From Hexactinellida sp. DTS-2022 (Eukaryota > Porifera > Hexactinellida), in contig JAPNXP010000001.1 in NCBI GenBank assembly GCA_028753945.1, forward strand, positions 7,492,501 to 7,556,500: a stretch of DNA of 64,000 bases, read 5' to 3'. Positions 54,996 through 64,000 of the stretch are shown here, one piece after another (within the stretch, counting starts at the first letter, position 1; every line of letters begins with the position of its first letter). A model generated the notes under the pieces. That model was given only the letters and a program-made list of their open reading frames with translations. It was not told where the DNA came from and did not search any database. The translations under genes and the position numbers were made by a program.

Positions 54996-57900
54996 TTAAT
55001 AAACAGAATTATGAGCATTATTAACTGGATACAATGCGTCATAATGATTAGAACAAGATCCAGAGAAATTAATACTATGAAACAACACAACAAGGTGTCT
55101 CCCTCCATATATTGGATCCCTTGGTTTACCTATCATATTCTCAGTATACACATCAGTTATTACCCACTTAGAAGGGTCTGTAACAACAGCATTAATGTAA
55201 CTAACATTAATACCAGCTAAGATTCCAAACATAATAAGTTCATTAACAGTTCCCCAAGAGTAATTACGCCGCATATTACTCAAGTGTTGCTGAATAGTAA
55301 CTGCATTATAGCCTTGGATCCCACAGAAAGCAGCAACATAAGGACTTTGTTCAAATGTGTCTATTAGAGAACCACGGATATTATGATGCTCACTTTCATC
55401 ACCGAAAATAATGTGAGACAATGTTCTAAAGAAACAATTCCCATCACTTGTTACAGGAACTATCCTGAAATTAAACCGATCTCTTACATTTGTACGCATA
55501 AAATCATAATAACCAGTAGCTGAGACTCTAGACCCAGTATAGTTAGTCGGTCTTAAAGGTATTCTCTGTAGATTAATGCATGCTGCTAATGACTGTCTCA
55601 TCGCAAATGTGAATGAATTAGCATTGTCATATGCAACTACAGGAGGCAGCACAGGAGTAGGGATGTATACATGACTAACAATTACATCCTGAATATCCTT
55701 GGTTGTATTATCAATTGGTATTTGGTCAATATCAATAATATCAAGTTGACTAGTAGCATGTGATATAATTGGTTTATTATCCACATTACTACAGTCACTA
55801 ACAACAGTTCCAAGAGAAATCAACATTGGCTTATGATCACTAAAGTATGATTCATAAAAACCAGATGAACAGGTCAAGTTTTTAGTGAATACACAATCAA
55901 GCTGAGATCCATAATTAGTGGATACTCCAGACAAAGATTGCATCATCCCTATATTTGCAAAATACTGTATCAATGTATCTCTCTCAGGAGATCGGGCAAA
56001 TAAATCTATATTGAAGTCCCCAGTAATTATCAAGGGATCAGAGTTATCAATTTTACTTAGAACCTGATCAAGCTCAGAGTAAAATTCCTTCATTGGGGAT
56101 TGTGGTGATCGGTATATAGACATTACCACGACAGGTTTATCGATTATCATGGGATCATAGAACTGGATAATCAATATCTCGATCCTAGCGCCATTATGAC
56201 AGCCTGAGTGTGCAACTAAAGACTTACACACCGCTGGATTTCGGGAGTATATGTGTGTACCAGAACCAGGAAGTCTAGCACTACTATCAATTCTACCAAT
56301 GAGAGTATGACCAGGGATATTAAAGTTATCAGTGGCTAAAGTCATTGTCTCCTGCAAGATTAACACTTGGGATTGCAATATGAGTGGATCTAAGGTCAAG
56401 TCTTCCCAGTGTTTGTTCAATGAACGAACATTGTGTACATAGATATCTGGACTAGTTAGTGGAATAGACCAGATAATATCACAGTGTTCTCTTAACCGCT
56501 TAAGTTCTAAGTGGACAGGATCTTTTTCAGATAACTTATTAGTTAGTTTTAGAATACCAACTACAAACAGACCTGATGCAGATTTAGCCCTACTGAGCGC
56601 AGTGTATAACGCATTACGTAGCAAACGTATTTCTATATGGACTACAACACAATCGTAAGTATCGCCTTGACTCTTATGAATTGTAAGAGCTTCAGCTACT
56701 ATGAAAGGAAACTGCTTCCTAACTATCTTATAACAACTCACACTTTTCCCTCTCTGGAAACGTCGTGTTTCCAATCCAATAGGGGTCCAGTTCCTTGAAA
56801 TTGCACTATCTCTAAGATAACGATGTTGAGACTTCGCTCGTTTGTCCTTTCCTACAGTAGGATCGTCAAACTCAATCCAGAGGATACAGGGAACTCGTTC
56901 CAGAGAATCGCTCTTGGTACCATAAACTATTCTCTTCAAGAGGCCAGTAGCCCCATTAACCAGACCATCTTGTATATCGTTATTCAGCGTCATGAGGTAT
57001 CTAGCGCCCAGCTTCAAGAAAAGCTCATAGGGTAGTCCCTGGGTGTCACACACCTTTAGGTGTTTAATAATGTTACTCAGCTTGTCAGTAATACCACCAG
57101 CAGTATCTCCTACTAAAGAATCAATAGCTATAAATCTAAAACCTTCAGTGGTTAATGCATTGAGAACAATTTCGTTATGAGCATTAACACTGGCGTTAGT
57201 ACTAAACAGATGGATAGATTTTATGGGAAGATTCTCATAAGAATCTTTCGCAATAATTCTACTGGTAAAAAGATTTGTGTCATCCTCAGTTAAACAACAG
57301 TTAGCAAAATTGTTCAATGCTAATGCAAATTTCTGATCATCTTTTTGTCTCATTATTTCCGTCAGTTCTATATATGAGAATTTTTCCCAAAGGTACGGAC
57401 CAACCAGTCCGTCGTAATTATTGGTACTGGATACTGAAATTTGAAATACATAGCTATCCTTAACCGGACGTAACTGATGGAAATCTCCAACACAGATGAT
57501 GGAGACACCACCAAAGTCCAGTGAATTATCCATAATGGCTTTCAATCGCTTATTAACCTGAGACAAAATTTTACTACCAACCATGGATATTTCATCTATT
57601 ATGATAACTTTCAAACAGCTTAGCTTACTTCTTAATGTGTTACAAACATCAGAAGACAGGTTGGGCATTTCGCCGTTAAACTCCGTTACAGGTAGAGCAA
57701 ATGCAGAATGTAGTGTCATACCACGGATATTAAAAGCAGCTTTACCTGTAGGAGCTGTTAGCAGTACCTTAATAGCATCAGGCTTAGTGCCAGGTAGTGA
57801 ATTCATAAATCTTACCAAACCTTCGTATAAGACTCGTACCACCGTACTCTTACCAACACCAGCACCTCCTCCTATATAGAGATACATAGGCAGCTGCTTA

Positions 57901-60900
57901 ATAGTCTTAAAGCAGTGCAGAGTGTGGAGGAATACAGTCCGCTGAACCTTGTTCAAACTGCGACACATCTCAAGGAATACCTCCTCAGTATTCATGTTAG
58001 GAATAGTGAAGAATCCTCCTACAGATTTAGTTCCGGGGTCACTATTGGGATCTACAGTCCAGGGATTGTCGTTCCCTGGATTGTCTACCTGAAAGTCAGT
58101 ATCCTCAATAACCACTGCACCCTCATTGTTCATTATTTCCTCAATAGCAATCCCATCAAAGTTTAGCTCATCAGGGTCCAAGTCCTCGAGGATATTAATA
58201 GCCTCGTCAATTGAGGATTGGTCTCTGCTTTCAAATAGTTCCCTATTCTGAGTAATCAGAGTAAGATGGGTAGCAAACATAGACTTAAAGTCGATATTGT
58301 CAGTATCATTAGTGTCAGTTCTCCATGGTACAAACAGCATTAACTGTTCTCTATAAAAGTTAACTTCGTCCTGTATAATACTATACCTTCTAAATCGGAT
58401 AATTTTAGCTTTACGACGGAGTCTCATAAAACCTGTATCTTTGAGAGGAAATAATCTCGGATTATCGACCAGGGACGCTGCCTCGTCTTCCATATTTTCC
58501 TCATCAAAGTCGGGATTAGTTTTACACATACGCTTACTAGATTGGAATTCATACCAAGCTGCAAACTCAGCTAGGCATGTTTCCTCTAACTCGTCAGGTC
58601 GTTGCATGTAGTGCTCAATTAAACCTGACAGAAGTATATCTACAGAATCCTGTTCCATACCCATTAGAACGGGTTTGGACTTGAGTATCCTAACCCGTTT
58701 ATTAGCAGGATTGGTGTTAATATAGACATTAGCTCTACTGCACTTAGAGAGAGGGAGACTGAGGAGATGGTAAGAAACCTCCTGAGCTGATACCTCGCTA
58801 CAGCTCTGAAATTTGTATGCTATTCCCCTCAGTCTCTCCTTAATTGTGGCATTGCCTGCTTTCAGATGCATTAAGGCATCTCTCAATAACTTAGACATCC
58901 CACGCTGGGACTTTCCGATATACGAAATAACGTAAACAGCACAAGCGTATGGATCTAATATGTATTGGAGATCCATATTAGCTTTCCATAAATGCAAAAT
59001 AGTCGTATTATGAGCATTGATCCGCATTTCATTCAAATTTCGTTTCAGAAATATAGTTGGTCTATTTATACAAGATCTCAATGCAGTTATGTATTGCTCT
59101 TCGGTAACATAGAGTTCATTAAAGAAATCCTGTATCGTTATACTACCCAAGTCAGTATCGCTCTTATCATAGGTGTCAATTAGCGTATATATTTTCTTAG
59201 CAGTCTCCTTAAGAGCTGCATTAGCAGCTATCTCCTCTTTGGTAGCCGTACTGGCATCAAACTCCAATGGTTCTAGAATTTTACTTGATACCATTGGAGG
59301 GTACGGAATACCAAACCTACAGCGCCGAAACGACTTTTTTTTATAACACGTATTTGTGTGCTTATGTCGCTGTAACTTAATATCATTCTCAGTTATTATA
59401 CTAGTCTCATCTGGCAATTTACATGAGATAGTACGATCAATAAAATCTATTACTTCATTTAAAGGATTGTGATCATACTTAGGGGCATCTTGTACCCAAA
59501 GTAACGAATGCACATGTGGGGACCCTCTTTGCTGGAATTCTATTCTCAAATAGTAATCAGTCAATTTACCAAGGGGACTAACCTCTGATCGAAGCACCTT
59601 AAATAGCTCCTTCGAGCGATGATCAAAGTACCTAGCACAAGTGACAGGATCTCTCCTTATCAGATCTGCTCTCTCGCTCCACTGGAATTCCAGAACCTCT
59701 TCAACAGACAGCTTAACGTCATCTAGGATCTGTTTCAGTATCCTGAGTAGCTCTAGCCATTTAGTCTCAGCAGCAGACAGAGTTAGAAAGAACGTGGGAC
59801 ATCCCAGCTGTCTTATCATAGACATCAGTTCTCTCTGTTTCTGCTGCCAGAATGCAGGTGTAGACCGGACTTGCTTCAAGAACTTAAAAGCCTCATCGTC
59901 CTCAACCATTCTCTCCAGATTCTCGTCATTGAGAACATCAGACACAGTTATAGCCTGTCCGTCATTAGACTTTGTTTTTCTCATACAAATACTGATGGCA
60001 CTGTTAAGACTAGCTGTTTCTACCAGTTTGTACTTGAGAAGCAGCAGAGGGATGTTAGTGCTACATCTCCTATCATATCTAGGGAAGTCTCATTAGAAGT
60101 ATTTAAAATAATATTGAAACTTAGTTAATTGTAATTTAAATAAACAAATATGTTATTGGACCATGGATATAACATAGTAATTAAACTTTAAATGATATCC
60201 ATGGTTGAGTAAGAAAATTATGTATATAGTAGAGATTGAGATTATAAGTATATTATTAGATAATAACTAACCTCAAGATGTCAGACTTTGATTTCTTGAG
60301 GATAGTCAGGTCCTCCGGTAAGTCTCTCTTGAGACCAGCAAACACACAAGGGTAAGCTAGTTCCTCTATAAACCTATCCGTGGTTAAGTACAGAGGCTTC
60401 CTCCCTTCTCCAGGAGCCAATTTCATTAGCAGGTTCTCATTAGACAGCAGCAGTGTGTCTAGAGAACCAGGGTTAATGGGGAGATCATCCTTGGTCTCAT
60501 CCCAATCGTCAATCTCCTTCAACAACTCCTCAAGGTTATCGAAGAGATCCTCAATACCAGGAATAGTCTCAGAACCATGTTCCTCTTGTTCTTCATCTAT
60601 AACTATATCACAAGGCTCGTCATTCGGGTTAACAATAAAATTAACATTACCAGAACCAGTTCGTGTTACAGAGCTAACCCAGTTCTCTGATACTACTACC
60701 TTCTCTAGCTTGAAGAGCTCAGTGGTAGAGAGATAGAGAGCGGCTTCTAACACTACATTCGGTCTTATCGTTTCGTATAAATAGGGTTTCGCGAACGATA
60801 ACTTACGAAACAATTGTAACTGAATGGTTTGGGACTGTAAGAATGTCCTAGGTAACTGATTAACGGTCTTATCTACGTCTATGGGAACATTAACAACCAT

Positions 60901-63224
60901 TCCATGCAGTCCGTGCTGTCTCTCCCTGCCCAGAGATCTGATGTTCATGAACTCGTGTCTGGGAGATACCAGTCTCTGTTCAATCACAGTCAGACCAGTT
61001 AGCTCAGGAGGGATCTCGGGGAAAGACAAGCCACGGCATAACGCTATCTTAGGGACTCTGCCATCTTTGATGTTAATGAGACAGGTCTTACATACATACT
61101 CAATGTTAACTGTCTCATAGAAAAAAACCTAAATAGAAATAATTATAGAATAAGATTAACCGAAAATTATATTTAATACCTACATAATCAATAAATCATT
61201 TATATTTTAAATCTTATTATATTTAAAGAAATTGAAAATAATACCAAAGGAGTATAATATATTTACCTGTTTTACGAAATCCTGTTTGCACTCATTCGTT
61301 GAAACAAGTTTCTCTCTCTTAAGAATCACTACTGTTTTCCTGAAATGGAGACATCCACAGCAAGAACAAACAAAAGTGGGCCCTTCAGCAATCTCAGATA
61401 GATATTTGAGGATAATTGACTTAAGTGCACCTCGCATAGTTCTATACCTATCTAACTCTGCGAGGTTGTGCTTCATTTTCTCTTTAGAGTCTATCCGTTT
61501 CTTGGCAATAGCGTCATTATGCTTTGCCCTCTCAGCCGGATCCTTGAGCTTATCTGCAACAGCGGCATTATGTTTAGCCCTCTCAGCTGGATCTTTGAGC
61601 TTATCTGCAACAGCGGCATTATGTTTCGCCCTCTCAGCTGGATCCTTGAGCTTATTCGCAACAGAGGCATTATATTTAGTCCTCTCAGCTGGATCCTTGA
61701 GCATATTTGTCATTCTCTTCGACCTATCATTATTATACTTCGCTCTAGTTTCGGGATCCTCTCGATCTTTTTTGACATTCGCAAGTCTTGTTTCGTTTTC
61801 ATTATCACGAAACTCAGTATCATCCGTTCTCCTCTTTTTAATAGCATCTTTCTTTCTATCCTTAGTAGCTCTATACCCTTTCCTTTTGCGAGACTTAGGA
61901 GTAGAGATCGGTGCGCTCTTGCTAGGAGTAGCACAACTAGAGGAGCACTGACTAGACAGCCCGAGATCATTCATCGGTACAACCTGAGAAGTAATCGGGG
62001 TACGCTGAATGTCCTGGCTTAGATCAGCATTCATTTCAGATTCCGAATCTTCGTTAGTTTCTCCTTGCGAGCATAACTGTACTTCCATTGGATTCAATTC
62101 TCGGATAGTAAGATCAGTTGAAATATCCATAGTATCTAAAATATTGTATTGTGGGTATAGGGATAATTTAAATAAAATACCCAATACCAGTGGCGGCGCT
62201 AGCCAGCCGCCACTGGTGGGGCACAATTATGTCACAGGTGGGGCACTTACATTAATGAGGTGGGGGGCACTTACATTAATGAGGTGGGGCACACTTAAAT
62301 TCAGGTGGGGCACAGGCCCCACCTGGCCCCAGCCGCCCCACCCTCGCCCCGCCTCTGCCCAATAATCAAATTGTATTTCAGCTTATTTAACTTATAATTA
62401 AATTAAGTTTGAATTGTAAATAATTAAAACAACAATCGGCTATATTAATTAAAGTAAGTATAATTATTACAAAAGATATATAAATATCTTATTATTTCGT
62501 TACTAATGTGAATAATAGAATTGAAGTCATAACTATAAATGTGCAAATGTTTAATTAATTAACAGTAAGTATAATTATTACAAAAGAGATATAAATAGTT
62601 TATTATTTCGTTACTAATTTGAATATTATAATTGAAATCATCAACTGTAAATGTGCAAGTGTTTTCATTGCACTTCTGTGAAACACATCTTCACTTAAAA
62701 AAAAACTAACAGTAATTATCAAGCAGCATAGTTTGTAATGTAATATAATACGTATACCTCTTATAGTTACAGACTTATAGTATCAGTGTACTTAGTGTAT
62801 GGAGAAGATGGTTGATTTAGATAAAAACCGTTAACTATTAATTTTAAGAATTATCGATGACATCCTTTCATAGTTAATTAATTAAATTAATTAAATGGAT
62901 AATTCGCTTGGAAAATATGCAAAAATACATAATGAATAAACTTCATAATTAAATGACAATGAAATAATTACCGGTTTCAGAAGAGAAGTCTTCAGAAGAT
63001 GAGGCATTAGGATCTCCTCCGGTAGGTCCAGGATTTAACTCTACTCCGCCGATCACAAGGAGCATCCTGATTACAACCAATAACAGGCAACACGATAGTG
63101 CTAATATCGGATCCGCCTGTTTCGTAATGGGGTAGAAATTATGTGTCTCATCACAGGCTCTAGGTAATCTACCTTTTCCTCCCCAGCCTCCAATTCGTGA
63201 TCTCCAAAGCTCAAGAGAAATCAT
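54996..63224 (-). CDS. Helentron Rep-helicase-endonuclease-OTU protein
   Basis: Exons 63224-62972, 62135-61267, 61128-60272 and 60078-54996 join in phase to 2353 aa; all introns are GT-AG. Order: hydrophobic stretch (39-58) plus 2A-like GGVELNPGP (59-67); four LKDPAERxK repeats (~230-300); Cys cluster VCSCCGC (~342); CKTC and FPEIPPELTGL of the DUF6570-like region; HUH box PHVHSLL (~848) and YVISYIGK tyrosines (~1042, 1046) of the Rep nickase; PIF1 helicase with GGGAGVGKST (~1396); APE-like endonuclease (~1880-2080) with ILQET, TGDFNID and SDHKP; OTU protease (~2198-2345) with DGNCFFR and NHYD. Rep nicks and rejoins DNA, and the helicase unwinds it for rolling-circle transposition; roles of endonuclease and OTU in Helitrons are not settled. 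I chose the ATG at 63224 because it joins in phase. Confidence 0.9.
62188..62357. mobile_element. hAT-like MITE inside Helitron intron 1
   Basis: CAGTGGCGGCGCTAGCC to CCGCCTCTG with flanks CCCAATAC and CCCAATAA (7/8, 8 bp). The interior repeats GTGGGGCAC. It creates a false upstream extension of the transposase ORF to 62226. Confidence 0.75.
62448..62680. repeat. ~115-bp tandem duplication in Helitron intron 1
   Basis: Two copies of AGTAAGTATAATTATTACAA... ending AATGTGCAA, at ~62455-62560 and ~62568-62672. No coding. The rest of the intron (62681-62971) is AT-rich without features. Confidence 0.65.
62972..63224 (-). other. First coding exon with 2A-like motif
   Basis: 84 codons plus one base. 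Residues 39-58 are strongly hydrophobic and run straight into GGVELNPGP. The classical 2A core is D-V/I-E-x-N-P-G-P; here the Asp is Gly, the rest is intact. The donor ACCG|GTAATT joins the acceptor TTTTAG|ATACTATGG at 62136 in frame, making ...SSET-DTMDISTDL. Confidence 0.75.
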
Positions 63225-63226
63225 AT

Positions 63227-63589
63227 CTATTCAATAAATAAATGTAATAATTAACAATGGTGATGACATTTTATAATCTCTGTTATTATTTCAAGTTTAC
63301 TAATGAACGTTTAATTAATTTTAAATTAACTAAATATGATAAATTGATATATTAATTAACTACATCATGTAAAGAATAGTCGACTTGATAAAATAAAATT
63401 GTAAAATGATTAATCTCAACTGATAAATTAATTGACAAGAAATTAAAATAATCAATACTACTTACCTCAAAAATGTATGAGCTTTGTTTAGTTTGGAAAA
63501 TAATGAAAGAAAATAGAAATAGTCAATGAAATAATGGATAAGTTAGTTTGAATTAAAACACCAAATTTGTAGTATATATATATATATAA
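63227..63589 (-). promoter_or_regulatory. Helitron leader: TATA tract and 5' UTR intron
   Basis: The minus strand has a TATATATA tract at 63589-63572. A strong donor TTTTTGAG|GTAAGT lies at 63466/63465 and an acceptor TTGAATAG at 63228/63227, two bases before the ATG at 63224. This predicts a 239-bp leader intron. Transcription start inferred only. Confidence 0.5.
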
Positions 63590-63649
63590 TCAGCAATGAA
63601 TGCCTAATAAAGGGAAACCTGTTTGTGTGAGTTATTTGTGATGCAACAA

Positions 63650-64000
63650 TCTGAATGTAACAAGCTGAAATATACGCCTACTCGAACTCATAAGCTGAAT
63701 AAATATAGTTATCACTAGTTGAAACACTAGAATTAGATTAACGCTTGTAATTGAAATGAAGTGTTAGTAAACAAAGGGAATTTGCAAATCAATTGTGGGA
63801 CAAACTAAGCGTAATTTGAAAATTCGTGAACAGTGAAAAGGTGTAGAATAAAATTCTCTATCGAATGCATATCAATTGAATATTCGCGCACTATTTATTG
63901 TTACTGTTGGAACATTAAACAGGTGTAAAATGTGTCAAAACTAATGGAATAAAAAATGTTGACCCCAGGTGCACATCTGTAAACCATGAGACACCTACCC
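63650..64000 (+). repeat. Hairpin-satellite unit beyond the Helitron
   Basis: Matches 47800-48120 in order (GCCTACTCG, AGTTGAAACA, GAAGTGTTAGTAAACAAAGG, CCCCAGGTGCACATCTG), same orientation as the array at 46.3-53.95 kb, and runs off the window just before the expected next hairpin. Confidence 0.85.

Larger units (their letters stand above)
54000..63640 (-). mobile_element. Autonomous Helitron of Helentron (Helitron2) type
   Basis: About 9.6 kb. The class is set by the encoded Rep/helicase plus APE-like endonuclease, the combination that defines Helentrons. The 5' end is near 63640, where the flanking hairpin-satellite sequence starts; the 3' end is near 54000. Subterminal repeats occupy 54240-54960. 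A TATA-like tract (63572-63589) and a leader intron precede the gene. All coding frames are open, so this copy looks recently active, although a hAT MITE has entered its first coding intron. Both boundaries are approximate. Confidence 0.8.

Noticed and set aside
61232-62022. Plus-strand frames with repeated SLSATAALC-like blocks
   Set aside because: Antisense to the LKDPAER repeats of the Helitron protein.
62131-62226. Longer N-terminus for the Helitron exon starting at 62226
   Set aside because: This stretch reads into the hAT MITE at 62188-62357; the spliced first exon at 62972-63224 joins in phase instead.

Overview
The window is animal nuclear DNA. The genes are split by spliceosomal introns, the base composition is AT-rich, poly(A) signals follow the genes, and dispersed eukaryotic transposons are abundant. 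The host genes are metazoan: an OPA1-type mitochondrial dynamin, a DRAM-family membrane protein, a TNNI3K-type ankyrin-repeat kinase and a RING protein. Together with very short introns and heavy loads of non-autonomous DNA transposons, this suggests an invertebrate, possibly an early-branching one such as a sponge or cnidarian. I cannot name the species.

Layout. 1-7.9 kb is almost all repeats: a 592-bp tandem duplication, a 1.5-kb element with NRF1-site-like minisatellite ends, a 2-kb palindrome with two nested insertions, and hAT-like elements with 8-bp target duplications. 7.9-8.3 kb holds a small membrane-protein ORF. 9.2-15.3 kb is OPA1 in five coding exons (868 aa). 15.3-20.9 kb is repeat-filled intergenic DNA. 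20.9-21.7 kb is a DRAM-like gene. 24.1-40.5 kb is a TNNI3K-like gene, for which 27 exons can be joined in phase to about 801 aa. Its intron 12 contains a decayed Ty3/Gypsy-type LTR element carrying a hAT-like insertion, which itself carries another element. 41.7-43.0 kb is a single-exon RING gene on the minus strand. 44.6-46.3 kb is a stack of nested hAT-like elements.

46.3-53.95 kb is a head-to-tail array of ~1.2-1.4 kb units. Each unit starts with a ~120-nt hairpin whose two arms co-vary between copies. 54.0-63.6 kb is a large Helitron of the Helentron (Helitron2) type on the minus strand. Four coding exons join in phase to an apparently intact 2353-aa protein: hydrophobic N-terminus with a 2A-like motif, zinc-type Cys cluster and tandem repeats, DUF6570-like region, HUH Rep, PIF1 helicase, APE-like endonuclease and OTU cysteine protease. 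The hairpin repeat family resumes at 63.65 kb.

The four recognised host genes are unrelated in function: mitochondrial fusion, an autophagy/lysosome-type membrane protein, a cytoplasmic kinase and a probable ubiquitin ligase. No operon-like logic is expected. The biology worth a second look is in the mobile DNA: the 2A-bearing Helentron, its neighbouring hairpin satellite, and the families of short elements filled with one repeated motif. All functional calls are by eye from sequence; no database search was run.
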